From Bathynomus jamesi (lineage: Eukaryota; Arthropoda; Malacostraca; Isopoda; Cirolanidae), in contig JAJOZX010012072.1 of NCBI GenBank assembly GCA_023014485.1, positions 22,501 to 86,500 of the forward strand: DNA of 64,000 nucleotides. Direction: 5' to 3'. The notes beneath the pieces were generated by a model. The model made no database searches and had not been told where the DNA came from. It worked only from the letters and a program-made list of their open reading frames with translations. Position 1 is the first letter of the stretch, and every line of letters begins with the position of its first letter. Of the stretch, positions 9,729-20,788 are shown piece by piece. The translations under genes were made by a program, and so were the position numbers.

Positions 9729-10216
9729 TAGTGATGGGACGATACAAAATTTTTAACGATTCTGATTCAATTCCGATACCACTAAAAAGTCTCGATTCCG
9801 ATACGATTCTCGATTCTGATTCCGATTCTCAATATTTAAAAATAATTCTATACTTGTTTTTCTGGAAATTGTCATATTTTACTTGGTAAGATTAACTATT
9901 TACTTATGAGTATGGTAATATAAATTATAAATTATAATAGATTGGTTTAAAATAAAAATCAACTAAGTTGTAACTTCATTTAATCTTCTTGATTACACAT
10001 CATGGATATACATGTTTTAATGTATAGCTACAATACAATAAAAATAAAATTGTTATCCTCTTCATTTAAATTTAAAGTTTACATTGCAAAACTGGTTCAA
10101 TTAAAAGAAAGAATCGTTTTAAGAATCGGAAATCATGGTACAATTCTCTCGATTCCGATTCCTGAAAAATGCTCAATTCTTCTTCGATTCTCGATTCCGA
10201 TTAATCGCCCACACTA
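9729..10216. mobile_element. Non-autonomous hAT MITE (TAGTG ends)
   Basis: The ends are TAGTGATGGGACGAT and the complement of TAGTGTGGGCGAT. Flanks GTAATTAT (9721-9728) and GTAATTCT (10217-10224) form an 8-bp duplication with one mismatch. The opposite palindrome arm (near 11265-11275) keeps the uninterrupted sequence, a natural empty site. GATTCCGATTC-type repeats sit just inside both ends. There is no coding capacity. Confidence 0.88.
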
Positions 10217-10426
10217 GTAATTCTAACCTAACCCAGTTATTGTCGAATAAGGTATCTGGCCCTATTATAAAATTTAATTTTTTTTGTATATTTCAGAGAA
10301 TTATATAATATAGGTAATTTAAATTACATATAATTATATGGACATTCAAAAAGTGTGAAGAACTTCGAACCTGCTATCCTGTTTAAAGGTAAAGTAGTAC
10401 GTATATATAAGTACCTTATACTAGGC

Positions 10427-10717
10427 CATGGTGGCCAACCATTTTTGATTGCGTGCCATTTTAGGTTAGGTTTAATTCGGATGCACCAAAAAAAATTTGT
10501 GAAAAAATTACTAATATAATATAATATTTACCTTAAATAGAAATATAATGTGAAAAATATTTACCTTAATGAGATACATCTTAACTGCCTAAATCTTTGA
10601 TTTTTTAAATTTAGTGTTAGAAGTGAAAATTAGCACAATTCATACTAGACCGATGCGCCACTTCAAAGTACTTGATGCGCCACCTTTGGTGCAATGCGCC
10701 GCAGTTGGCCACCACTG
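10427..10717. mobile_element. Non-autonomous hAT MITE (GTGGCCAAC ends)
   Basis: The ends are CATGGTGGCCAACC and the complement of CAGTGGTGGCCAACTG. The perfect 8-bp duplication TACTAGGC occurs at 10419-10426 and 10718-10725. The matching empty site survives in the right palindrome arm near 11055. The 291-bp element has no ORF. Confidence 0.9.
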
Positions 10718-11897
10718 TACTAGGCTATAGGTACTACCCTATAGAATAAGTTCAGTTTTAAGAGTTAGATGAGTTTCAATAGAATTATTTAACTTTGTGT
10801 ATTTATTCATTGTGTACAACAGTATGTACCCATGAAAATGAGCTTATTTAAACCTTGGAGCAAGGATTTTTTTGGCATCTGTATTTATTCCAATCTATTG
10901 GAATAAATACAAATCCTTGCTCCAAGGTTTGAATAAGCTTATTTTCACATGGGTACATACTGTTGTACACAATGAATAAATACCCAAAGTTAAGTATTTC
11001 TATTGAAACTCGTCTAACTCTTAATACTGAACTTATTCTATAGGGTAGTACCTGTAGCTTAGTATAAGGTACTTATATACATGCATAGCTTTACCTTTAA
11101 ACAGGATAGCAGGTTCAAAGTTCTTCACACTTTTGAATGTCCATATAAATTAATTATGGAATTTAAATTACCTATATTATATAATTCTCTAAAATATACA
11201 AAATTTTTTTTTTTATAATAGGGCCAGATACTTATTCAACCAAATAACTGGGTTAGGTTAGGTTGGATAATTACCAATTTTTTTGAAAATTAGCAGACAT
11301 TATATATATCAGTAATAAAAATCTAATGGTATTTTTCTCAACACTCTAGCTCAAACAGTTCCAAAGATACGGTGCTCCAAAGTTTGGTGGAAAAAGGTAC
11401 TTGGTCAAAATGGAGGTGGATATGGTCCACTGAAATGGCTGTAGCATCTATACTAACTTAACACCAAAAATCTTATTTTAGGCTAAGGTAGACATGTGTA
11501 CCCAAAATTGGGTGAAAGGAGAAAAAATTGGTTGTGACATCAAATGACCTACACAAGGTCAAAGGTAAAAAATAAGATCAACTTTTGTTTTTGACCACTG
11601 AGGTAAATATGAATAGAAACAAAGTTGTAGATCTGCTTAAAAGCTTTAAAATAGTGTTTAAATGGTCTCTGTGAATGCAATAGGAGCCGATTTATTTCGT
11701 GTTGTAATATGGTATGAGCTTGGAAATTGACCTTTTTTAACAAAATTCGAATGGCCATATCTCCGGAACCATATGACCTAGAGTGTTGAAACAAGTGGCA
11801 TTCTGTTTTTCTCACCGAGTTCTATAAGTGTGCCAATTTAAAAAAAAATCAGTGATGGTCACGTTTTTTTCGCCGTTGAATTGACATGGAATGACCC

Positions 11898-12290
11898 TGG
11901 GGGGAACAGGGCAAATATCGTCTTCTGCAGGAAAAAATATGAGGGCGCTATTCCTGAAGGATAAAGAAATTTAATCAAATAATCATCATATTCTGCATAG
12001 TGATGTGGCATTTTTTATTGTGTCATTTTTTTGTTTAAAACGAAGGTACTGTTTTTTTTTTTATTGTTTTAAACTTATTCCATATTTTTCTTCCTTTAAT
12101 CTAATAAGTATATTAGTATTACCTATAATTTACTATACTACCATGCTTATACGGTTATACCTAGTATATATAGTCATCTTTTAGAAAAATTGAATCACGC
12201 AAAAAGTATATAATAGAAAGGAAAAACAAACCCTCATTTTTATATGTATATATATTTTTTAACTAGAACATAAAACATTCTTCCTCGTTT
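11898..12290. other. LINE ORF1 tail, then unassigned AT-rich sequence
   Basis: 11898-11975 continues the LINE ORF1 remnant (NIVFCRKKYEGAIPEG). The rest is AT-rich with homopolymers and no supportable gene. Confidence 0.5.
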
Positions 12291-12292
12291 CA

Positions 12293-12740
12293 AACAATAT
12301 ACATAATTGTGATTGGCAAGAGTACCAGTATATATATTCCAGATAGAAAAGGAAAATATTCACCTTTTTTTGAACCTTTTTGTTAACCTAATGTTGTTTA
12401 ACCTTCATTTCCATGGAAGAATCATCACTAGATTGAGTAGAGCATATATGCTAGTTTCAATATCACAGGTACCCTGGTATAATATACATAATAAAAAATA
12501 CATAATACTGGTATAAAACTATATATATAATTGTGATTGGCAAGAATACCAGTGTGTATATATATATATTCCAAATAGAAAAATAAAAAAAATAAAAATA
12601 TTCATCTCTTTCTTTAACCTTTGTGTTAACCTAATGCGGTTTAACTTTCATTATCTGATTCTATTTCCATTGAAGAATCATTATCACTAGATTGATTAGA
12701 GCATATAGTTTCAATATCACAGGTACTGGTACTTATTGCA
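12293..12740. repeat. Direct duplication of about 190-200 bp
   Basis: 12293-12475 and 12525-12730 share a segment beginning ATAATTGTGATTGGCAAGA and ending in TTTCAATATCACAGGTAC, with small differences. On the minus strand, the right copy plus upstream sequence (12839 to about 12643) is one open frame containing SNQSSDNDSSMEIESDNES before a stop. This looks like a Ser/Asp-rich C-terminal exon, and the left copy is its decayed duplicate. I do not recognise the protein. Confidence 0.6.
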
Positions 12741-13425
12741 GATTTGGATGTTGACGAAGCCAATGTAGCACCATGTTTTACTTCACTTTCTTGGAATTTT
12801 GCATTTTGGGATATAAATACTAGCTTTGCTGCTCTGTCTGTGCTTAATCAGTTTCTTTTGGCTGTATGGATATTACTGTATGTGCTAAATGATCTCGGAG
12901 GTAATGAAAGGGCGAAATAGAGGTGTATGAGTTTGTGTAGGTATATATGTGAGTATGCGTGCGTATGTATCTGGAATTCTGGATGTATGCGTATGTATGG
13001 TGTATATAATAGATATAAATGTGTATATAAGTATTTATGTATATATTGGTATATATGTATATGGGTGTATGTGTATGTATATATATGGATGGTCTCGGGG
13101 GGGAAAATGTCATCGCGGGTCTAAAGGATAGTTAAGTGGGAGATTCAAAATCCGAGGCATGGATGGGAGAGTCCTGGAAAGGTTGGACAATGGGCAGTCA
13201 GCTCCCAGCCAGTGTTCTCGCAAGTTTAACGGATCTCAAGATACAAGACTTTCAGTGCAAGAAAGAGGCCAGTTTTTTTCTGTAAATAGGCTGAAAAGGA
13301 CATTCTATACTGGTACCATATGGCCTATTTTATTATTTATTTATTTATTTTTATAATATATATCATTGCAAAAGTATACCTTATAATTAAATTGGCAATA
13401 TCTATATTAAAAAAAAAAAAAACAT
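12741..13425. other. Microsatellite and unassigned sequence
   Basis: 12920-13090 is a (GTATAT/GTATGT)n-type tract giving spurious Tyr/Ile/Val frames on both strands. 13130-13330 is more complex sequence without a recognisable protein. 13320-13425 is A/T-rich. Confidence 0.5.
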
Positions 13426-13429
13426 GGAC

Positions 13430-15166
13430 ATAAAAAAACGTTTTTTTTAACATCACTAATTCTGCATCATATGACCCGACCAGTCCTAACCACAATTCTT
13501 TTTCGTACACACAACTGACAAAAGAGCCCACTTCTATTTCTTTATTGCTTAACTCTCCTTCGATATCACTGGCTTCTCCATCATGATCTACTTCTTCTCC
13601 ACTAACAGTTTTTCTTATTTCTTCTGACTGAAGACTATTCAGTAACGAACATACTTTTAAAGTGTTTGCTGACAAAGGGATAAATCTATGTAATTTTTGG
13701 GTAACTTTGATTGGGATAATTGGTAAATTGAGACGCTCTTGTAGGGAATTTTCTATTTCTGTAACTTCATTTTTGGATACATAAAAAAAAAATTATTGTG
13801 GAATCTAAATTAGTTGAGCAAAATTCAAAAAAGTCTTTGGGAGTTAAAATTTGATTATATCAATTGGTTTTTGTAAATTGGCTTTTGCTGCTGATCTTTT
13901 CACAGTGCCACCTATTCCGTCGCACACGCTCTTTCCATGCAACGTAGCAAAAAAATTCCACTTCATCTATTCCAAAATCGGCTTTGTGGTGGTATAAATT
14001 CAAAAAGTTTAGTTTATTTTTATACTGGGATGCACAGCCATCAGTAAAGTAGTGAATTTTTGATAAAGTTGGATGCTGCTCATGAATACTAGGTATAAGT
14101 TTTTTTAGAAAGGAATATACTAGCATTGTACTGTGCTTACGACAATCAGAAATAAAACAATAACTTCAATAACAAATTTTTTTGCAAAGTTTATAATAAT
14201 ATACGAAAGGATGCACAGTACACTGGGAAGTTTCCCAGTGAAACCCTTATGCCGCATCCTGAACAAAAAAAGAAAAGTTTTCTGCGAAGTCCCCTACAAG
14301 AACGCCTTCATTTTCTTTCATATTTTCTTTTAGCTCTTTAAAGTAATTGGATTGGCTTTTGTTTGTGAAATGATGCCTAGTTAGTTTTGTAATATTTTTA
14401 CTCAATAATTCCACAAAATCTTGTGGAGATTCAATTTTGTCTTTAATCATGCAGCTGTCCACACACTCCCACTGTTTATAAGTTATTTCTTCCGCATTAA
14501 ACATAAAATCTAAAGTTTCTAAATATCGTTTAGCACCTCCCTCACAGGGCATTTTTTACATTTGTGCATCATACAATCTTCATCTATGTTACAGACCAAT
14601 AAGGCCATCAGCCTTTTGTAGTCTAAATCTTTAATCCCCAAAGCTGCTATCTGCAGCTTTGGGTTTTGATGGTATGTACATACACACAGTGTGTGTATCG
14701 CGCTGACCTGCGAGTACACACCAAGAAGGTCTTAAGTTTGCAAAAGAGCTAAATCTGATTTTTGGATTAGCTTCATTTTTTATATATATTCTCTGAATAA
14801 TTCACGTAAATTACATAGCATCAATCTCTTCTGCATCTTCACTTTTTCTTCATTTTCATTAATAGTAAATTTATAATCCTTTATTCCCGGACACATTTGG
14901 CTATAATCATCACACTCGTAAAATTCTCTTACAATCCTCTTCACTTCACTGGTTATGACCTTTCCTTTTGACATACTTGGAACATGCGGTAATATACCAT
15001 ATTCATTTTGCAAACTCTGACTTTTTCTCACCATATATGTAGAAGTTTCAAAGAATTCTGCTGTTTTTTCAATTGAAAATGGATATAAAGATATAATTTG
15101 TAATTTAATCTTGCAATCAGTTGTAGAAATAAATTTGTCTTTAAGCTCTTGCATGACATTTTCATA
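13430..15166 (-). pseudogene. Family X transposase, copy A (decayed)
   Basis: Pieces in gene order: 15166-14780 (after an acceptor TTTTAG; SIEKTAEFFETSTYMVRKSQ), 14775-14519 (LRPSWCVLAG, then VCVCTYHQNPKLQ), 14552-14247 (ITYKQWE, TRHHFTNKSQS, VGDFAENFSFFVQDA), 14126-13860 (IHYFTDGCASQYKNKLNF) and 13560-13430 (EVGSFVSCVYEKELWLGLVG). Each matches copy C (45675-48371). Frameshifts separate the pieces and neither terminal repeat is visible. Candidate catalytic acids are the D of GDFAEN and of TDGC; the third motif is eroded. This copy is dead. Confidence 0.75.
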
Positions 15167-17284
15167 CCTAAAATAAAAAAAAAAAGTAAAAATCTAAGTT
15201 AACTTAGTAAATTATTAAATTTTATTTTATTCTCAAAAAAATCTATTGTTTCATTATGTATTGTAGCTATTGAGTCATTCCAGCTCAACTGGTACAGATT
15301 TCAGAAAGTTGGTTGGGTGATCATCTCCGATTTTCTTCAAATTTTCAGGGTTGATTCATACACCATTCAATAGCTTAAATCTAAAATTTTAGCTTCCTCA
15401 GTCAAAAACGTTTAATTTTATGGTTGCTTAAATGGCCCCCGCCCCCACCTTTGACAAAAAATGCCCATGTTGGGCTTGATCGGCCAATGCCTTCATTTTG
15501 AGAGGCCTTGAAGTGTCTTCTAATAGGAGTAGAAGCTTCAAATTTGTCATGCCAATACAACTTCTGGTGGGCTTTTCAATTTTGCAAGCTAAAAGGCTGT
15601 GGAACAAATAGTTTCTGAGTTACAAGGGCTTAAACATGCCTCCATTTCGAAGCTTGCATCAATTCCTCCCACTTTTACGACTCTACCATTTTCAAAAGTT
15701 TTAGTTCTACATCAATCACAGCTGTTTAATACTAATAGTCTCTATGGGTTATAAATTTATGAGTGAAATAAAAAAATAACCAAAAAAGGATTTATTTTTA
15801 TTTTAAAAAATTTCCAAAAGTTGATATTTTCACAAAATTTGCAAAATTAACATCAACTTTGGGGCTTAATATAAAGGTGTCCGAAATTAGTCAGGGAGTT
15901 GATACTTCTAGTAAAGAAAGATACATATGTGTACAAAAACATATATTAAGGAATAGATCTCAACTCAACTCCTTCATATAGTTTTGGCTATTCAAAGAAA
16001 AGTACTTTTTGTGAAAAATTCTGAATTTTTTCAAAATTTTGAAATGTTTAAATTTCTTTTTACAACATTGAATTGTAATTTTACTTCCATTTTATTACTT
16101 TGTAAGTTAATTCACAAATGTTAAATTATCTAAATAAGTTTTACTCATAAAAAAGACATCATATATACACCTAGATTATTACTACATTTGCAGTTAACAC
16201 AACAGATGGACCAGCTTGTATGCTCAATACTTGGATCTACCTAAGTAAATCATGTAGAACCATGTTCTACTGCTCTTTAAGCACTTCCTAGTAATTTAAA
16301 TTATGCAGTTAGTACAGATAAACTAGCAGTAACCACCATTTTCAGTAGAAAACCTTAAATTTAAGTAGCTTTGTTGTATTACTTCCCTTAATACAAGTGT
16401 ACAGTACTTAGCTATATACAATAATGAGTTCCTGAGTTTTTAAGCATGTGAATTATTGGCTATAAGTTCATATTCTTTTTTTAATGTGTGTTGTTTTATG
16501 TAAATTCGTATGTAAACTTATATATACGGTAGCTAATAACTCTTATGTTTAGACACTGACTCAGGAATTTATTATTGTACTCAGGCTTTAAGTCTGATTG
16601 TCTTCAACACTTCATGGCCTCACAGCCATAAATTGGCAATTTATTATTCAGCTTGATACAGGTCTGTAGTTACTTAGGCTTTTTTTAAAATACTCCTCAA
16701 TTTTAGATAAACAATCATTTGATAAGTTGTACTGTCTCCCCATTTTCCCAGCAACTGTAGGTGGTTCAATTGAACACAAAACATGTTGGAATGGAATCCA
16801 GCAAACATCCTCTTGTTCAGGCCATTTAAAAGGATTCTTTTTCATGAAATTTACTAATAGATCCTTCTCAGTATCACACACTTCAACTATGTTTCCAACA
16901 AACCAGTCACCTTCATAGAAACAGGCCACATATGTACCAGGTTTATATTGGTAAGCCACATTTTCTTGTGTAGCATTGAGGAAGGAAAGTTGTACATTAA
17001 AGAAATTTTCATCACTAGAAATTTTGTACAGTTTAATGCCTGTTGATGAAGGTCTAAAGCAGTGATATGAACGGGTTCCTGGGATTGTCTTAATTAAGGA
17101 ATACCTTTTTTCTAACTCATATTAGCATTTTCGGTTAATATTCGTTTTTTGACCCAGTCACACCCAGCTATAACAGCAATATATATTGAATAACCAATCA
17201 AAACTGAATAAGAAAATATATATATTATCTTGTGCAAATTTGTATAAAATGTACTTTTTAAATTTTTTTTTCTACTTTCTAATA

Positions 17285-18248
17285 AGCACACTGGACAAAA
17301 AATTAGTCACCCCTAATAGCACCGATAGTAGGAAGTTCAAGGTCACACAGAGGGCGCTGATGTAGCATTGGTAAGTGACAAGTAGCAGTGACGTAGCACA
17401 CAGGATCAGATCTGTTTCGTGAGGTGGTGAAGAACAAAGTGTGTGTTGGATATAGTCTGCAAAATGGGTCATGAGGCAGATGTTACTCAGTGGCAAAAAG
17501 GAGCCATCGTGTTTGGCAGAGCCCACGGACACAAAATGTCTGAAGTAGCCCAATTTGTTGGTGTGTCAACGCGTACTGTCCAGTGAGTTTACAAAGAGTG
17601 GTGTAGTTCGCAATCAACTGACAATCGATGGCGTAACTGTGGCTGGAAAACAATTCTCGACAATAGGGGCTGCCGCCATGTTTCTCGTCTAGTAACTGCA
17701 AATTGTTTTCAAACCAGAGAACAATTGCTCCAAGAAACCAATGAGGTTCTCCAGCGACCAATTTCCGAATGGACATTGCGACGAGAACTGCATGCGATGG
17801 ACATCTGGAGCAGGGTACCACGGAAGAGGCCGCTGTTAACAGCAAGTCACAAATTGGCACGTTATAAATGGGCTCGGAGGCACAAAAACTGGACTGCGGC
17901 AGATTGGAAACGTGTAATTTGGTCTGATGAGTCCCGTTTTTGTTTGTTCTCCAATGATGGGAGGCGACGAGTACATCGCAGGTCCAATGAAGCCTTTAAT
18001 CCTGAATGCGTTGAAGGTGTTGTTCAGGCTGGAAACAGAAAGTGAAGCGCAGGAATAGACACCCACGGACTCTGGCGGAACTTTGGGACTGGCTGATGAA
18101 TGAGTGGCAGCAAATCGATGTTCAGTAAATGCACAACCTCGTAGAGTCTCTGCCTCGCCGGATTCGTGCGGTTATCAAGGCCAGAGGCGCCGTCACACGT
18201 TATTAGGTACATTCTGAGAGGGGTGACTAATTTTTTGTCCGGTGTGCT
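17285..18248 (+). mobile_element. Tc1-like transposon, internally deleted, nested
   Basis: The TIRs are AGCACACTGGACAAAAAATT and the complement of AGCACACCGGACAAAAAATT, extending through TAGTCACCCCT. TA lies at 17283-17284 and 18249-18250. Its 964-bp length is short for Tc1 because the transposase core is deleted. Its TIRs differ from the 14-2688 element, so it is another family. Confidence 0.92.
17464..18203 (+). pseudogene. Tc1 transposase, core deleted
   Basis: It starts MGHEADVTQWQKGAIVFGRA, with helix-turn-helix words (MSEVAQFVGVSTRTVQ) followed by an in-frame TGA near 17583. It then reads TREQLLQETNEV, the first catalytic motif WSDESRFCLF, and breaks near 18035. The remaining C-terminus has VESLPRRIRAVIKARGAVT before the stop. 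The second D and the E are missing, so it could not be active. Confidence 0.88.
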
Positions 18249-18402
18249 TATGTTTGTATATAAATTTCGGTGGGTTTGTTTATTTTGGCTACCTTTTTTA
18301 GACTTTTTTGGAGATTTTTCTCGGCTTTTTTTGGCTACTTTTTCTTGCTTTTGCCTACTTCTTTCTGTTTTTTGTTAGTGTGGTGATTTTCGTTCTACTG
18401 TT

Positions 18403-18759
18403 ATGACGTGTCAATCTTGTGAACTTGATTTTGAAGACCTAATCCGCCTTGTTGGCCTCGATGAAGATAAAAGTTTAGATGTTTTTTCCAATCATGGCAT
18501 AATTCCGACATCCGTGATTTGCCCTAAATGTAATACTGCCTGTATTTTAAGACAAGACTTGAAGGTGTTTAGGTGCCATAAAAAAAATCCAAAAAATAAG
18601 CGTGTGTGTGGATTTACTGTTTCTATCTTTAAGGGCACATGGCGTCCTCATTACCGGAAATATTTCACACAATACTTGTTCCTGGCAGAACATCCTGACG
18701 ATTCTACAGTTCTGCATCACTTCCTTACTGCAATTGCAGAACTATATCCTCCAAAATAA
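18403..18759 (+). pseudogene. Merlin/ISXO2-like transposase, N-terminal zinc-ribbon region
   Basis: This 119-codon frame has MTCQSCELDFEDLIR, then VICPKCNTACILRQD, then FRCHKKNPKNKRVCGFTVS and FKGTWRPHYRK. The C-x2-C ... C ... C pattern followed by S-x-x-x-G-T-W is the N-terminus of IS1595/Merlin transposases. The DDE part is absent, so this is a fragment or a deleted derivative. It fits the Merlin-type 8-bp duplication of the surrounding element. Confidence 0.65.
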
Positions 18760-18766
18760 GGTGACT

Positions 18767-18790
18767 GGTTAGGTTAGGTTAGGTTAGGTT
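18767..18790. repeat. Interstitial TTAGG repeat (about 4 units)
   Basis: GGTTAGGTTAGGTTAGG continues for about four units inside the Merlin-like element. TTAGG is the common arthropod telomere unit; here it is interstitial and short. Confidence 0.85.
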
Positions 18791-18804
18791 GTGTTTAGCA
18801 CGAA

Positions 18805-18972
18805 TGCAAACTTTTCTGGTCGATTTTGAGGTGTTTTGCACGAATCTGCCATCCGTTTCCTATGCAAATGCGTAGTTTTTGAGATGACGATATCTCAAAA
18901 ACTACGCATTTGCACAGGAAACGGATGGCAGATTCGTGCAGAACACCTCCAAATTGACCAGAAATGTTTGCT
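18805..18972. repeat. Imperfect 168-bp palindrome
   Basis: The arms, containing CACGAATCTGCCATCCGTTT and its complement, meet around TTTTTGAGAT-GACG-ATATCTC near 18888. A few mismatches occur toward the outside. It lies inside the Merlin-like element near its right end and could be a nested foldback MITE. Confidence 0.85.
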
Positions 18973-20788
18973 CTCATTATAAAAAGAGAGAGGGTCAAAA
19001 AACGAATAATTACCGCATTTTCCTCAATTTTAGCTGAATCAATGTACAGAAATTGTATACCATTAATATTAGATTTGCACCAATCGGCCATCTCTTTTGG
19101 ATTGGTGATGTGACCTTTACTTGTTGCTTGTAGACTTTCCCCGGGCAACTAACCTTTTGACAGTGTCACCACCACCATCACAGGGGCTCTTTCCGTGAGG
19201 TGGCAAAAAAGTTCCATTCACGTGTTAGTTGGAAATCTTTTTCATGTAACGCTGAATTAATGATGTTTTTATAGTTTTTATATTGACTTGCTGCGCCATC
19301 GCTAAAGTAACAAATATGTTTTAGTTTAGGATTCTGACTTTTAAGTAATTTCAAGGCTTCACAAAAAAGAATGAACTGCAGTTGTGTTGTGTGTAAGTGA
19401 ATCTGATATTACACAAAAATTTGTAACTTTTAGTTCACCATCAACTTTTTGATAGCAGACTACCGGATGCAAGGTAGCCTGGGTATTGTCCCAGTGATGC
19501 CCTTGTACGGCATCCTGAATTATAAAACTATAGTTTTCAGAGAAGTCAACAAGCACTAATGCTGTAGAATCATTAGGTTTTCTTTACAGTTGGACAAATA
19601 TTTTGATTGGGCTTTTGCTATGAAATGGTGTACTTTCAACTTTTTTGCACTTTCACATATGTCTTCTTCTACATTCGAAACACTTTTTGTCATTGTGACC
19701 AGTTGGGTATGGTCTGTATGAAGCCACTGCTTAAAGGAAACCACCTCATCCATGTCATAATCATTATTTTCAAAAATGGTAAGAAGCCAATCCCGTAATT
19801 CATTTAAACCATGACATGTTTTGCAGTTATTAATCATGCAGTTTCTGGTTTCAGTGTTGCAGACTATTTTCCCTAGTAACTCTCTTAATTCTACTTTGAC
19901 AGGGAGTGATTCACATAAAAGTTTAAAGTTCTGGTGTATTTCACAAATGCATACATTGTGTGATCCTTTACTCCCCACACCCACACACCATTTTGGTCTC
20001 AGTTCAAAAAACTTTGATTTGGAGATTTTGTCGTTTGGATATTTATTTTTGTAAAGCGTATATAATTCTCTGATATTTGTCAACAACAGTATTTTCTGCT
20101 TGTGAACCTTCCCTTGTGGTGTTTTTATTGATTTGTAGTTTTGTTACCAGGGCATTCTCTAGTATATTCATTGTTTTGGAAAAATTCTATCACTTTCCTT
20201 TATTTCATCGCTTATACCCTTGTTACTCTTTTTATTTCTCATTATAGGAAGGATACCTTCTTTTCTCTTTAAGGCCCTCACAGCATTAACCATTCTGGCT
20301 GACACTTCAAATTCTTTCATAATTCTTTCTCTGGACCAGGTTTTACCAATTGGAAGGAGTGTTAGAATTTATATCTTTTCTTGTCTGGTACTAGTTTTAC
20401 ACTTTTCTTTCAGTTCCTCTATCATATGCTGATAACACTTTTCTTCCTCACTCTCTATAGGTTTCTCCGCTTCCTCATCCAAAATGCTAGGCTTCATATG
20501 AAGTACTTTTGACAGCTTTGATTTTGTTGATGATTCAATTTGCTTTAGTTTCCTTTTTGCGTAAAACTTTCGATCTCTTGCTCTTACATACTTAATGGGT
20601 GAGCATTCTAGTGAACCTAACGTTTCATCAAATGTCTCCTTAACTATTTCTTCTGGAACATAAATTTGGTCTTAGTAACATTAAGGAGTAAGAACTATGC
20701 GATAGTTATATATGTTCATTGGTCATACCTGGTAATCTACTGATCTCAAATACATTTATTATTTCCTTAAATTTTGTTTAAAATGTTT

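Larger units (their letters stand above)
9107..11897. mobile_element. Palindromic (foldback) DNA element, family X-like ends
   Basis: The two arms of about 1.0 kb are inverted around a centre near 10895 (TTCCAA-TCTA-TTGGAA). The ends read GGGTCATTCATGTCAGTTCA (left) and the complement of GGGTCATTCCATGTCAATTC (right), close to the family X ends at 45002 and 15266. The left arm is longer only because two MITEs sit in it. It encodes no protein. No clean target duplication is visible. It splits the LINE ORF1 remnant, so it is a non-autonomous element rather than a local rearrangement. Confidence 0.82.
17133..19015 (+). mobile_element. Merlin-like (IS1595/IS1016-type) DNA transposon
   Basis: The ends are GGTTAATATTCGTTTTTTGA and the complement of GGTAATTATTCGTTTTTTGA. 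An 8-bp duplication GCATTTTC occurs at 17125-17132 and 19016-19023, a length known for Merlin. The inside holds a plus-strand zinc-ribbon transposase fragment, a TTAGG run and a 168-bp palindrome. A Tc1 (17285-18248) is nested inside. Removing the unit restores the family X frame. Confidence 0.82.
15266..20690 (-). mobile_element. Family X DNA transposon, copy B, right end lost
   Basis: The left end starts GAGTCATTCCAGCTCAACTG at about 15264-15266, like the 45002 element end (GGGTCATTCTCTGTCAGATC). A long non-coding terminal region to about 16640 precedes the gene's C-terminus, the same layout as copy C. The gene runs minus-strand to about 20690. No matching right terminus is visible before the family Y fragment at 20789, so that end is truncated. 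A Merlin-like element (17133-19015) interrupts the gene. Confidence 0.65.
16651..20690 (-). pseudogene. Family X transposase, copy B, interrupted
   Basis: Gene order: 20690-20090 (QIYVPEEIVKETFDE, then AEKPIESEEEK; two stops), 20086-19556 (LRPKWCVGVGSKGSHNVCIC, EIHQNFKLL; C-rich CMINNCKTCHG; VHHFIAKAQSKY), 19556-19359 (VDFSENYSFIIQDAVQGHHW), about 19330-19140 (CYFSDGAASQYKNYKN; HGKSPCDGGGDTVKR after a 1-base slip) and 19140-19024. It resumes at 17124-16651 with IPGTRSYHCF and YKPGTYVACFYEGDWFVGNI, ending at a stop. The Merlin insertion falls inside the IEENA|NM junction. Catalytic candidates D-D-D are present, but the gene is broken. Confidence 0.8.

Noticed and set aside
18767..18790. TTAGG repeats as a chromosome end
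   Set aside because: Only about four units, lying inside a transposon with normal sequence on both sides.
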